Source: Flavobacterium sp. 1355 (GTDB lineage: Bacteria > Bacteroidota > Bacteroidia > Flavobacteriales > Flavobacteriaceae). From it: a stretch of DNA of 64,000 nucleotides. Of the stretch, positions 17,570 to 26,642 are shown piece by piece. Each line of letters opens with the position of its first letter. The first letter of the stretch is position 1. The stretch covers positions 1 to 64,000 of the forward strand of contig NZ_JAFICC010000003.1 in NCBI RefSeq assembly GCF_017833415.1. Direction: 5' to 3'. The translations under genes were made by a program, and so were the position numbers. A model generated the notes under the pieces. The model saw nothing but the letters and a program-made list of their open reading frames with translations, was not told where the DNA came from and did no database searches.

Positions 17570-18403
17570 TTAATCTTCGTGCATAATCAAAACGGGGACA
17601 GAAGTCTCTTTTGACATTTTTTTTGTAAAACTTGAATCAAAAATACTTTCAAAGAAAGAACGTTTGTGTGTAATCATTGCCAGAACATCAATATCTTTAT
17701 AAAGAACAAAATCTAGTATTGTTTCCTTTACTTCATCACTTGGCAACACCAGAAATTCGACATTATCATTAGCAAACTCTTTCTCCCATTCTTTTACAGT
17801 TTCGGCTGAAACATCAGAATTTGAAGTCTTTACATATAAACTTTTTACTTTAGCATCAGTCTTCTTTGCAATTTTCAAAACTTTTTTTAGTTCTTTTTTA
17901 TCTTTTTCACGATAACGTGTGGTAAATCCGATTGTTCTAATTTTCCTGAATTTTGCATCAATAGGAACACATAAAACCGGAACATCAACTCCAGAAATTA
18001 CAGAACTCGTATTAGAACCAAGAAAGAATTTAGTCCAGTCAGAGTCGCCTGTGGTTCCCATAATAACAAAATCTATTTCATCTTCCTTAACTGCATTCTT
18101 CAAATTATACAACAAGTCACCATCCATTAAACGATGTTTTATGACGATATCTTCTAATTTTCTTTCCATTGCAATGGTTCTTAGTTTTGGAATCTCATCT
18201 TTGAACATTTCAAATTTTGCTAATTCTATCGAACTATATATAGATGCGTAATTTTCGGGAAAAAACTGACTATCATAAACCGGGATCTCAAATGTATGCA
18301 ACAAAATAAGTTCGCCATTTACAATTTTGGCAAATTCTAAGGCATGTACAAATGCATTGTTTGCTGCCTCAGAAAAATCTGTGGGGAATAATATCTTTTT
18401 CAT
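17570..18403 (-). CDS. Universal stress protein (two Usp domains)
   Basis: A 277-residue protein with an N-terminal Usp domain (MKKILFPTDFSEAANNAFVHALEFAK, ending with VIMGTTGDSDWTKFFLGSNTSSVI...VPVLCVP) and a second degenerate one (about 148-277, ending SVPVLIMHED). The GxxG-like nucleotide-binding site is clearest in the first domain. Tandem Usp proteins respond to stress or starvation. A good promoter precedes it. Confidence 0.93.
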   Translation of the reverse strand: MKKILFPTDFSEAANNAFVHALEFAKIVNGELILLHTFEIPVYDSQFFPENYASIYSSIELAKFEMFKDEIPKLRTIAMERKLEDIVIKHRLMDGDLLYNLKNAVKEDEIDFVIMGTTGDSDWTKFFLGSNTSSVISGVDVPVLCVPIDAKFRKIRTIGFTTRYREKDKKELKKVLKIAKKTDAKVKSLYVKTSNSDVSAETVKEWEKEFANDNVEFLVLPSDEVKETILDFVLYKDIDVLAMITHKRSFFESIFDSSFTKKMSKETSVPVLIMHED

Positions 18404-18429
18404 TTTGTGTCAGATTTAAGTTGTTCTCT

Positions 18430-18458
18430 CAAATTTAATCATTCTAAAAACAAATCAA
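18430..18458 (-). promoter_or_regulatory. Promoter of the universal stress gene
   Basis: The minus strand has TTG, an 18-nt spacer and TAAATTTG about 27 nt upstream of the start codon, matching the flavobacterial consensus. Confidence 0.6.
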
Positions 18459-18581
18459 CCTGACAATTATCAGTAATTTAACATTTAAATCAGATCTTAA
18501 AAGCTGGAATTTTTTTAAAACAAAATAAAAAGTGAAATATTATGTCAATGCCTCATTTTCGCAATTTTAAGGCTTTTTTTA

Positions 18582-18589
18582 TACCTTTG
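18582..18589 (+). promoter_or_regulatory. -7 element directly before mnmE
   Basis: TACCTTTG ends 4 nt before the mnmE ATG, so the transcript is probably leaderless or nearly so. Confidence 0.45.
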
Positions 18590-18593
18590 TAAC

Positions 18594-19994
18594 ATGATAA
18601 ATCAAGATTCTATAGTTGCTTTAGCGACACCATCAGGAGCTGGTGCAATTGCCATAATTCGTATTTCAGGTTCTGATGCCATTACGATCGGAAACAGCGT
18701 TTTTAAATCTATAAAAAACAAGGATTTAACTAAGCAAAAAACACATACACTTCATTTGGGACATATAATTGACGGAACTAAAACACTCGATGAAGTTTTA
18801 GTTTCTATTTTTAAAGGGCCAAATTCTTATACTGGTGAAAATACTATAGAAATTTCATGTCACGGATCAACCTACATTCAGCAGCAAATTATTCAGTTAT
18901 TGTTACGGAAAGGCTGCAGAATGGCAGATGCAGGAGAATTTACATTGAGAGCATTTTTAAACGGAAAACTTGATTTATCTCAGGCAGAAGCAGTTGCAGA
19001 TTTAATTTCATCTGATAATGAAGCTTCTCATCAGATTGCAATGCAGCAAATGCGTGGCGGTTTTAGTAACGAAATCGCTAAACTGCGTGAAGAACTTTTG
19101 AATTTTGCCTCTCTTATTGAATTAGAATTAGACTTTGCTGAAGAAGATGTAGAATTTGCAGACAGAACGCAGTTTCATGAATTACTAAACAGGATCGAAT
19201 TTGTTTTAAAGCGCTTAATTGATTCATTTGCTGTCGGAAATGTAATTAAAAACGGAATTCCGGTAGCGATTGTAGGAGAACCCAATGTTGGAAAGTCTAC
19301 CTTACTAAATGCATTATTAAATGAGGAACGTGCCATTGTTTCTGACATTGCGGGAACAACACGTGATACAATTGAGGATGAACTGGTAATAGGCGGAATT
19401 GGTTTTAGATTTATTGATACTGCAGGTATTCGCGAAACAAAAGATGTGGTTGAAAGTATTGGAATCAAAAAAACTTTTGAAAAAATAGAACAGGCACAAG
19501 TTGTAATCTATTTATTTGATGGCTTAAAATTTCAAATTTCCAGTTCTGAATTTGTTTCTGAAATTGAACAAATTAAAAACAAATATCCTCTAAAACCTTT
19601 ACTGATTGTAGTCAATAAAAAGGATATTTTGTCTGAAAATGAAATTTCGAATATCACGAATCAACTGGAAAATCTAAACGCAAAACTTCTTTTAATTTCA
19701 GCAAAACAAAAAATTGGTGTTGATGATTTAAAAAATGAATTATTATCATTTGTAAACACGGGAGCTCTTCGCAATAACGAAACAATCATAACCAATACAA
19801 GACATTATGATTCTTTATTGAAAGCTTTAGATGAAATACAAAAAGTAAAATTTGGCCTGGAAACCGGTCTTTCAAGCGATTTAATGGCACTTGATATCCG
19901 TGAGGCTTTATATCAATTTGGACTTATTACAGGACAGGTTAGTAATGATGAATTATTGGGTAATATTTTTGCTAATTTTTGCATCGGAAAATAA
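18594..19994 (+). CDS. mnmE: tRNA modification GTPase MnmE
   Basis: MnmE with MnmG modifies the wobble uridine of certain tRNAs. The 466-residue protein has the N-terminal folate-binding domain (residues 1-120), a helical domain and an inserted G domain: G1 GEPNVGKS at 228-235, G3 DTAG at 275-278, NKKD as G4. It ends with the conserved CIGK, whose cysteine is catalytic. The last codons are FCIGK-stop, the position used as attachment site by other trmE-targeting elements, and an integrase gene follows. Confidence 0.97.
   Translation: MINQDSIVALATPSGAGAIAIIRISGSDAITIGNSVFKSIKNKDLTKQKTHTLHLGHIIDGTKTLDEVLVSIFKGPNSYTGENTIEISCHGSTYIQQQIIQLLLRKGCRMADAGEFTLRAFLNGKLDLSQAEAVADLISSDNEASHQIAMQQMRGGFSNEIAKLREELLNFASLIELELDFAEEDVEFADRTQFHELLNRIEFVLKRLIDSFAVGNVIKNGIPVAIVGEPNVGKSTLLNALLNEERAIVSDIAGTTRDTIEDELVIGGIGFRFIDTAGIRETKDVVESIGIKKTFEKIEQAQVVIYLFDGLKFQISSSEFVSEIEQIKNKYPLKPLLIVVNKKDILSENEISNITNQLENLNAKLLLISAKQKIGVDDLKNELLSFVNTGALRNNETIITNTRHYDSLLKALDEIQKVKFGLETGLSSDLMALDIREALYQFGLITGQVSNDELLGNIFANFCIGK
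19977..19994 (+). other. Putative attachment site (left end) in the mnmE 3' end
   Basis: The last 18 bases of mnmE (FCIGK-stop) are followed within 830 bp by an HTH gene and a tyrosine recombinase, so this is the likely left attachment site. The reading frame is intact. No second copy of these bases was noticed in the window; the right end should lie beyond 64,000. Confidence 0.5.
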
Positions 19995-20107
19995 GACGGT
20001 AAAACAACACAAAACAAACTAATAAACAAAACGTTAAAATACTATAAATAAACATTATAGCATTTTTTTATACCGTTTTCTATTTGGAAGAAATACTATT
20101 TTTTGCA

Positions 20108-20115
20108 TATTTTTG
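20108..20115 (+). promoter_or_regulatory. -7 element before the integrase cluster
   Basis: TATTTTTG with a TTG 21 nt upstream (20084-20086) is a slightly long-spaced match to the Bacteroidota consensus, 130 bp before the HTH gene. Confidence 0.35.
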
Positions 20116-20195
20116 TACCTTCATTGTACCTCGAAATCAGTTTGTTACAAACGAACAGAAAATTGGACAAATTATGGGGCTTAAGTTGACTTAAC

Positions 20196-20209
20196 TATAC
20201 TTAAGTATA
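20196..20209. promoter_or_regulatory. 14-bp palindrome TATACTTAAGTATA
   Basis: A perfect palindrome, flanked by further ttaagt/acttaa words (20181-20213), lies 37 bp upstream of the HTH-integrase operon. It is a candidate operator or arm-type binding site for the element's own regulator. Confidence 0.45.
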
Positions 20210-20245
20210 CTTATTTAGAAAAAATTGAGGGCAAATTATCAAAAG

Positions 20246-20815
20246 ATGAGCTCAAATATACAAGTTACAAGAATCTGCCAGTTTTGCGAAAATGAGTTTA
20301 CTGCAAAAACAACAAAGACAAAATTTTGTTCTTTAACGTGCAGCAGCAAAGCGTATAAAAAAAGGACAAGACTGCAAAAAATTGCCACTAGCAATCTTGA
20401 AACAATAACCATTAAAAGCAAACCAATTCTTGAACTTAAAGACAAAGAATTTTTAACTGTCAAGGAGGTTTCTTTGCTTCTGGGTTTTTCCACAATGACT
20501 ATATATCGTTTAATAAATGAAAATAAAATTGCAGCATATAATTTCTCGCAGAGAATGACCGTAATCAAAAGATCTGAAATTGATGCACTATTTCAGTTAA
20601 TTGAATCGAATTATGAAATAATAATACGGCCTAAAGAAAAGAAAAAAGATGCCGCTGTCGCAGATTGTTATACCATCACAGAGATTCAGCAAAAATTCAA
20701 TATTTCAAGCGGAGCACTGTATAACATTATCAAGCGAAACAGCATTCACAAATTCAGCAAAGGCAAGTTTACCTACGTAGCGAAGGCAGATATTGAGGCA
20801 ATATTTAAAAAGTAA
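20246..20815 (+). CDS. Double helix-turn-helix protein with N-terminal zinc finger
   Basis: I start this at the ATG 20246 rather than the in-frame TTG at 20225, giving 189 residues. An FCS-like CxxC...CxxxC finger (CQFCENEF, FCSLTCSSKAYKKR) precedes two excisionase/MerR-type HTH units (LTVKEVSLLLGFSTMTIYRLI and YTITEIQQKFNISSGALYNII). It lies 5 bp upstream of the integrase, so it probably acts in recombination directionality or in control of the integrase. Confidence 0.85.
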   Translation: MSSNIQVTRICQFCENEFTAKTTKTKFCSLTCSSKAYKKRTRLQKIATSNLETITIKSKPILELKDKEFLTVKEVSLLLGFSTMTIYRLINENKIAAYNFSQRMTVIKRSEIDALFQLIESNYEIIIRPKEKKKDAAVADCYTITEIQQKFNISSGALYNIIKRNSIHKFSKGKFTYVAKADIEAIFKK

Positions 20816-20820
20816 TTATC

Positions 20821-21966
20821 ATGGTACAGAAAATCAATATAACACTTAGAAAAAAACCTATTTCTAAAGGTCTGCAAAGCTTATACCTGGATTTCTATCC
20901 TCCAGTCAAACATGTACAGACCAAACAGCTGACCAGACGTGAATTTTTAAAACTTTACTTATATGATAAGCCGAAAAATGCAGTTGAAAAAGTATCAAAT
21001 GAAGAAACACTAAGAATTGCCGAACTCATAAAAATAAGAAGACAAACCGAGTATAATAAAGATAATATTTATAGTGAGTTTGAAAAAGAGCAATTGATAC
21101 TGCAGGAAATATCGGCGGAATCTTTTCTTGACTATTTTAAAAATGAAGCACAAAAAAGAGAAGGTGTAAATTATCAAATATGGATCGTCTCAATTGGATA
21201 CTTTTCAGATTTCCTTGATAACAATGACATTACGTTTTCTGAAATTACAGTCCAATTAATAGAAGAATTCCGCTCATATCTTCTAAAAGCACAAAGCAAA
21301 AGAAATCATGGGAAAAAATTATCCAATAATTCTGCTCTGAGTTATTTTAATAAGGTCAAAGCAACACTTAAAAAAGCCTATAAAGAAGGTAAATTAAGAT
21401 CCGACATTAATGCGGCCATCCCAGGTATTCCTGAAAAAGAATCACAAAAAAACTTTCTGACTATTGAGGAAGCCAGAAAGCTGTTTAATACAGACTGTAA
21501 TAATTCAATTGTCAAATTAGTAAGCTTATTTTCAATCTTAACAGGGCTCAGATACTCAGATATCTCAAAACTGCAGTGGTCAGAAATCCAATTTATTGAG
21601 GGAGACGGCTTTTATATTAGATTTAAACAAAAAAAGACAAACGGCCAAGAAACTTTACCAATACCCCAACAGGCGTATGAGCTTCTTGGAGAGCCTCAAC
21701 GAGGAACTGAACTTGTATTTAAAGATTTAAAAAAATGGGACTTTGACCGCACTATTCCAAATTGGATTAAAGAAGCAGGTATTTCAAAGCATATTACCTT
21801 TCATTGTTTCCGACATACTTATGCAACTTTGCAGTTATACTCTGGCACTGATATCTATACTCTCTCTAAAATGCTCGGACATAAAAACATCCAAACTACC
21901 CAGGTGTATACCAAAATAGTGGATGAAAGAAAAAGAGAAGCCTCTGAGAGAATAAGTCTTTATTAA
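20821..21966 (+). CDS. Tyrosine recombinase / integrase
   Basis: A 381-residue phage-type integrase with an N-terminal arm-binding segment, a SAM-like core-binding domain (about 100-200) and a catalytic domain. The catalytic residues are visible: R244 in LTGLRYSD, H328 and R331 in HCFRH, H354 in MLGHKN and Y363 in QVYTKI. It should cut and join the element at the mnmE 3' end. It is cotranscribed with the HTH gene. Confidence 0.95.
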   Translation: MVQKINITLRKKPISKGLQSLYLDFYPPVKHVQTKQLTRREFLKLYLYDKPKNAVEKVSNEETLRIAELIKIRRQTEYNKDNIYSEFEKEQLILQEISAESFLDYFKNEAQKREGVNYQIWIVSIGYFSDFLDNNDITFSEITVQLIEEFRSYLLKAQSKRNHGKKLSNNSALSYFNKVKATLKKAYKEGKLRSDINAAIPGIPEKESQKNFLTIEEARKLFNTDCNNSIVKLVSLFSILTGLRYSDISKLQWSEIQFIEGDGFYIRFKQKKTNGQETLPIPQQAYELLGEPQRGTELVFKDLKKWDFDRTIPNWIKEAGISKHITFHCFRHTYATLQLYSGTDIYTLSKMLGHKNIQTTQVYTKIVDERKREASERISLY

Positions 21967-21990
21967 GAATTTTGATTTAAAAACACTCTT

Positions 21991-22239
21991 TCATCTGAAA
22001 AGTGTAATAGTATCGGCTAGATTTTCTTTGTCAATGAAAGCTCTAATATATTCCTGTACTTCATTATTGGTTTCTGATGGAGTTTCAAAAGAATTGATAT
22101 GATACTCATCATCCTGATCCAGAATATGTATAATTTCGGTGTAGCCCTTAGAGATCAGACTACCTTTTAATTTAATGATATTCAACTGTTGTCTAGCATC
22201 TAATTCCTTGCGAACTTTTAGTTTTATAGCTTTATCCAT
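21991..22239 (-). CDS. Small hypothetical protein
   Basis: An 82-residue protein from the ATG at 22239 (MDKAIKLKVRKELDARQQLN); the longer frame adds a hydrophobic, unlikely N-terminus. It is mostly helical and acidic toward the C-terminus, with no recognised domain. It faces the integrase gene and is downstream of the excisionase-like HTH gene, so it probably belongs to the element. Confidence 0.5.
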   Translation of the reverse strand: MDKAIKLKVRKELDARQQLNIIKLKGSLISKGYTEIIHILDQDDEYHINSFETPSETNNEVQEYIRAFIDKENLADTITLFR

Positions 22240-22361
22240 TGCAAATATTTTTAAATTATAAATGATTAATTCGAAATCAAAGATAAAAATTAATTGATAT
22301 TGATTTTGCCCAAAAGATAATGTTAATGGCACAAATTGTAACAATCGCACAAACAAAAAAA

Positions 22362-22697
22362 TTAGGGTTTTAATCTTGAGTGATGATTAAATTTTACTTC
22401 TTTTGCGATTTCAAGACTTGTCTTTACCCTGCCTGATTTTATCCATTCCTGAAGTTCCGATTTATAAAAGTACAATTGTTTACCCTGTTTGTTAACAGGT
22501 ATTTCTCTACGGCAGACCTTACTATAAATTGTAGCAACGGAAAGATTCAGCATTTTTGAAGCAGCTGAAATAGTCATAAGCTCCTCTTTCTGAATAGATT
22601 CATTAGACAAATGTTCTAGAAATTTTTCTATGTTATCCAGTTTTTCATATAATTGAGATACTGCTTCAGGTAACTGATCAAATGTAAAATGTCTCAT
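22362..22697 (-). CDS. Excisionase-like helix-turn-helix protein
   Basis: A 111-residue protein with an N-terminal coiled region (LPEAVSQLYEKLDNIEKFLEHL) and a MerR/excisionase HTH (LMTISAASKMLNLSVATIYSKVCRREIPVNKQGKQLYFYKSELQEWI). This architecture is very common next to integrases of Bacteroidota conjugative or mobilizable elements and is usually required for excision. Confidence 0.88.
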   Translation of the reverse strand: MRHFTFDQLPEAVSQLYEKLDNIEKFLEHLSNESIQKEELMTISAASKMLNLSVATIYSKVCRREIPVNKQGKQLYFYKSELQEWIKSGRVKTSLEIAKEVKFNHHSRLKP

Positions 22698-22731
22698 AAT
22701 TCAAAATATTAATTGTTATTTGATTTTGATT

Positions 22732-23016
22732 TTAATCTACAAAATAAACCTTGCTCCCTTGAGTTTTCTTGAAGGACGGTTCGTATTTAATATAACCATA
22801 ATCACTTAATTCCTGAATACATTTATGATAAGTATACAGTGAAGAAATTTTGGCAATTGGAGTCAATTCTCTTCTAAATATTTGTATTGGATTAGCAAAA
22901 CCCTTATCTACCCTACAATGAAGCAAAGCGGCATACATAGCAATATGCGTTGTACTGATCCTAAAATCATTCTCAATTGCTGTAAAGAAGTCCGATAAGG
23001 GTTTTAAATTATCCAT
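22732..23016 (-). CDS. Winged-helix-like protein of a mobile element
   Basis: A 94-residue protein with a replication-initiator or transcription-factor-like winged-helix pattern (THIAMYAALLHC, SLYTYHKCIQELSDYGYIKYEPS). It lies between the excisionase-like gene and the DUF3945 remnant. Proteins like it accompany Bacteroidota elements; no activity is established. Confidence 0.6.
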   Translation of the reverse strand: MDNLKPLSDFFTAIENDFRISTTHIAMYAALLHCRVDKGFANPIQIFRRELTPIAKISSLYTYHKCIQELSDYGYIKYEPSFKKTQGSKVYFVD

Positions 23017-23021
23017 AACAT

Positions 23022-23468
23022 TTAAATTGAATTACCCTGCTTCTTTTTTTTAACGTTTTTCTTCGGACTTGAATCAGCATCCGCATCCTGATTCTGCTTT
23101 GCTTCCTTACTTTCAGTTTTAGCCTCCGTCTGGTTCTTCTTCTGATCTTTACTCTCTCGGTCATTAATTCTCTGCATTGCACTATCGTATACATTAATTG
23201 TTTTGAAATGCGGATTTGCTTCTACAAACTGTTTTCTTTCTTCCCCAGCGATGACAAACGTAACGGATTGAATGTTACCTTTTTTGAGTGAGTTCATAAG
23301 ATCTTCCTTGTACTTTGGAGTCTCCAGTTCTTTAATTGAATGCTTTGAAAGACTGGCTTCCAGATCGTAGCCATAATTTTGATGGTAATGATTAAGTTTG
23401 AAATTGCCTTTATCGTCTGCTTCTTTGAAGTCGTATTTAAGCCAATTATCTATATAAAATAGTATACC
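23022..23468 (-). pseudogene. DUF3945 protein, C-terminal fragment
   Basis: An open frame on the minus strand runs from about 23468 to the stop at 23022. It reads FYIDNWLKYDFKEADDKG, HYHQNYGYDLEASLSKHSIKELE, then KKGNIQSVTFVIAGEERKQFVEANPHFKTINVYD, which is the conserved C-terminal repeat of DUF3945 proteins, followed by a Lys/Glu-rich tail. Full-length members have several hundred residues, so the N-terminal part is missing. The frame collapses at the junction with the AraC remnant. Confidence 0.75.
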
Positions 23469-23701
23469 ATTTTCGTGGCAAGAAATTTACCGACTATGTA
23501 AATGATCTAAAAATAGATTACATTATTAACCTTATGAAACAGGACAAAATGTTTCGTAATTACACCAATAAAGCTCTTGCAGACGAAGTAGGTTTTAGTA
23601 CCACCCAGCGCTTTACTAATGCTTTTTATGCCAGGACCGGCATAACTACCTCCTATTTCATTAAAGAGATAAAGAAGAATACTCAAATAAAAGAAGATTG
23701 A
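23469..23701 (+). pseudogene. AraC-type HTH, C-terminal fragment
   Basis: On the plus strand a frame without a start encodes HFRGKKFTDYVNDLKIDYII, then NKALADEVGFSTTQRFTNAFYARTGITTSYFIKEIKK and a stop codon at 23701. This is the typical end of an AraC-family domain from Flavobacterium regulators, including the second HTH. The sensor and first-helix parts are absent. It abuts the DUF3945 remnant head-on. Confidence 0.7.
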
Positions 23702-23722
23702 AGCTTTAAACAAACTCTAAAT

Positions 23723-24756
23723 TTAATCTTTCATATATGAAAAGCCGTTATTACTGGCAATAGTAATCAAAGGCTGAATAGTTTCTTTATATCGCAGATA
23801 ATCAAATTCACTGTTGACCTCTAAATCAGGAAAAATGGTAAGATACTCCTCTAAATATTTATTCTTAGAGTTATGATTTTTTACTATTTCAAAAGCCGTC
23901 TTTTGGAGATTATAAAACTTATCAAAATACTTATTTAGCAACGGAAGTTTATCTCTTTTTGAAGAATTAAACGTTTTATCAATTGGAATTAAATTCCATA
24001 TCAAATCATGAGAAACAAATGCATGAGGAACGAAATGATCCAAAGCATATTTTTTTTCGTCAAATACTAATCTATTGTTAGTGAAAATGCATTCTATTGT
24101 GCCTAGTTCATTAAATACCAGTTTCCAGTACTCATTTGTTTGTTTGAATAAAGAATTTCTACTGACTGATTTACTTATTTTATTTGAAATGTTCGGAACA
24201 TTTAGATTTTTTTTCTGCAAAAATAATGACAAATTCCAAAAACAGAAATCCTTCAGTATCTTTGAATTTGATTGTAAATATGATATCCATAAGGGATGTA
24301 TCTCTATAAAATCTTTTTCTAAACGGTAAATACACCCGTGATCAAAATTCTGCGAAAGGGAATAAATTTCATTACGAATGCCAGAAAACCAAGATGAAAT
24401 AAACCAGTGTGGTACATTTTTATCAAAATGGTTTAATATCTTGATGGTTTCAATCTTAGTAGTGCTTTTATTTTGCTTCTATTTTCGTTAATATTGATAT
24501 TTTCAATGTTTATAATCGCTCTAACGGAATCTTGTATAAGGTCTTGTTTACCAAAAGAAATATGAAAATAATTTACTGTATACCAGGAATGACTTATCAT
24601 TCTTGAAAATATCTTTTTTTTATTAATATACGTGTTGCCTTCTTCTACCAATTCAAGAATAGCTAGAAACCAGTAAAACTTATAACTGGCAGACGTATTA
24701 GCAAATACAGATGATAATTTATTTATCGGTAGATATTGAGAATTTGGTAGATTCAT
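23723..24756 (-). pseudogene. HNH endonuclease domain protein, frameshifted
   Basis: Two minus-strand frames form one gene of about 345 residues. The first (24433-24756) starts MNLPNSQYLPINKLSSVF and has WYTVNYFHISFGKQDLIQ. The second frame continues from ETIKILNHFDKNVPHWFISSWF through ALDHFVPHAFVSHDLIWNLIPIDKTFNSSKRDKLP, the HNH region, to the stop at 23723. The shift falls between 24433 and about 24485 near A-rich runs. It could be a real inactivation or a base-calling error. Homologues pair with defence or mobile elements. Confidence 0.75.
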
Positions 24757-24843
24757 GAAATACTTTCAATCATAGGAAGATTAAATAGATGAAAGGTATA
24801 TTTTTGATTGATAAATAAATAACAGCTTTAATTATAAGGCAAG

Positions 24844-25464
24844 TTAAGCATAATCTAAATCAAAAAGAAAATGGTTTTCATATTCAATCTCTGGATTGCA
24901 TACAGTTTCAATTTCAGAACCATAAAGAAGAAAACCATTTATATTTAATGGAGCAACACAATCAATTGAATTATCGCTATGAATATATTCAGATCTTAAT
25001 TGCATTAACAATCTTCCAAGTGCATTTTTACCTCTTAAAGTATTGTGCCCATCAGGAATTACAGCCCAATCCTTATCCTTATGAGATAATTCAACTATTG
25101 GAGAATCTCCAGTTTTTTTCAAGAGATTATAAAACTTCTCGGAGTTTTGAGAAAGTTTCACCTTTAAAACCCAATACATTATATCATACTTTACTGCTTC
25201 CCAGTCTTGTCTTGTATGGTCATTGTACTTTCGACTAATCATTTTAGCAGTCATCGGACTGTTTTGATTAATGATTTCTTCCTGAATTTGAGGAAATAAA
25301 GGAAATCTACATACTTGATATAATGCTTCTGCTGAAGGGATAATTATATCATTAACACGTAAAGAATATCCAGGGGCCATATTTGATAATCCTCCAAATT
25401 CTTCTTTAGTACTTTTAAAAGCTATAACATCAGAGCTGTTATATGTTCTTTCAGATATTTTCAT
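24844..25464 (-). CDS. NADAR family protein
   Basis: A 206-residue protein of the NADAR (YbiA/DUF1768-like) family. Signature blocks are IAFKSTKEEFGGLSNMAPG, IPSAEALYQVCRFPLFP, YDIMYWVLKVKLSQN and GHNTLRGKNALGRLLMQLR. NADAR proteins bind or hydrolyse ADP-ribose-type glycosidic bonds, and some remove ADP-ribose from guanine as antitoxins of DarT-like toxins. It starts 20 bp after a PRTase-like gene, so the two are probably one operon. No DarT-like toxin is recognised next to it. Confidence 0.88.
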   Translation of the reverse strand: MKISERTYNSSDVIAFKSTKEEFGGLSNMAPGYSLRVNDIIIPSAEALYQVCRFPLFPQIQEEIINQNSPMTAKMISRKYNDHTRQDWEAVKYDIMYWVLKVKLSQNSEKFYNLLKKTGDSPIVELSHKDKDWAVIPDGHNTLRGKNALGRLLMQLRSEYIHSDNSIDCVAPLNINGFLLYGSEIETVCNPEIEYENHFLFDLDYA

Positions 25465-25484
25465 ACTGCAAATTAATGAAAAAA

Positions 25485-26543
25485 TTAATTGTTTCCTCTA
25501 TTTCTTAAACAAAATAATGGAATCCATTCGTGACCAGGTACATCCCACCAAAATATAACGGGACATGTATTGGATATATTTCTCCATGTAAAAAATAAAG
25601 TACCTGTTCCTAAAGTTCGATGAGATCTTACAGTATCTCCAAGTGGTCTTTTTCGTGGATCAGGATCAGCTTTTTTGATTTTCTTGATCAACTCTAATCC
25701 TTTTTCTAAAACGATATTTTCAAAACGTACTCTACTGTCAGGACTTGAAAAAAAGATTTCCTTAATAGGTAAAGTTGCTGGTCTAAAAGGTGCTATACTA
25801 GTATTTTCTCCTTCAAGTGAGGCTAAATATTCTAAAATTTCTTTAGGTTGCTTTTCAATAGGATAAATGCAATTTAATTTTTGTTTCTCTGCAATCCATT
25901 TTGGCTTTAGTTGGTTTTCAATTACATAGTCGGACCTTAGCAATAGGAAGTTTTTAATTCTATCGTCAAACGCTTTCATTAATCCCCATTCAATATTATC
26001 AAATCCAAGTTTATGATAGCAAAATAAACTTATTGCTATTGTTTTCTGTTTGCTTAATATATCATCAAGATTAGTAGATTCTGAAAACCAATTTTTCAAA
26101 TCTTTGTAAATTGTTCCCCCCGTAGCTAATACATCATCAAAATATATGTAATGCTTTTTAGGCTGATCAATTAACAAATTGTAATTAACTCCATATCGTT
26201 TATCCAAAATTTCTTTAAGAATTGAAAGAATTTCATTTTGACTTTTTTCTGGTTTTTGAGTATCAATAAAATGAGTGTTATTAATAAATTCTTGCATTGA
26301 ACTATATTTATAAAATGCTTGCAATTCGACAAGACGTTTTTCTAATAATTCTATTGCTCTGCTTTTTGAAATATAAATTTGTGGTAAAAAATATAATAAT
26401 TCAGTAAGAACAAATTTTGCATCATCTCCAAATTGATTTGCCCATTCTATTATATGTTCAATTGACATTCTATGGTCTGTTTCAGGACTGTCGCAGTGAT
26501 AGTCTTGCAGAATTTCAAATATCTTTTCGGCAGTTTCTTGCAT
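25485..26543 (-). CDS. Phosphoribosyltransferase-like protein
   Basis: A 352-residue protein with a PRTase signature, YIYFDDVLATGGT (DDVLATGGT at 136-144), the PRPP-binding loop, preceded by a helical domain of about 100 residues. It resembles the PRTase-CE group found in conflict-type loci. The C-terminus (RSHRTLGTGTLFFTWRNISNTCPVIFWWDVPG) is unusually rich in aromatics. It lies between UPF0489 and NADAR genes. A nucleotide-modifying role is inferred, not shown. Confidence 0.75.
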   Translation of the reverse strand: MQETAEKIFEILQDYHCDSPETDHRMSIEHIIEWANQFGDDAKFVLTELLYFLPQIYISKSRAIELLEKRLVELQAFYKYSSMQEFINNTHFIDTQKPEKSQNEILSILKEILDKRYGVNYNLLIDQPKKHYIYFDDVLATGGTIYKDLKNWFSESTNLDDILSKQKTIAISLFCYHKLGFDNIEWGLMKAFDDRIKNFLLLRSDYVIENQLKPKWIAEKQKLNCIYPIEKQPKEILEYLASLEGENTSIAPFRPATLPIKEIFFSSPDSRVRFENIVLEKGLELIKKIKKADPDPRKRPLGDTVRSHRTLGTGTLFFTWRNISNTCPVIFWWDVPGHEWIPLFCLRNRGNN

Positions 26544-26642
26544 TTCTTTAAATTTTCAATAAAGGATAAAAGTATGATAATGCTTAATACCGAACAAATA
26601 CATTATTCAATCATTTTTTTATAAAAGAAAAATATCATAAAA

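Noticed and set aside
20225..20245. TTG start for the double HTH protein
   Set aside because: The ATG at 20246 gives a protein that begins just before the zinc finger and is preferred.
22240..22356. Hydrophobic N-terminal extension of the 82-residue protein
   Set aside because: It reads like an untranslated AT-rich leader and the inner ATG fits better.
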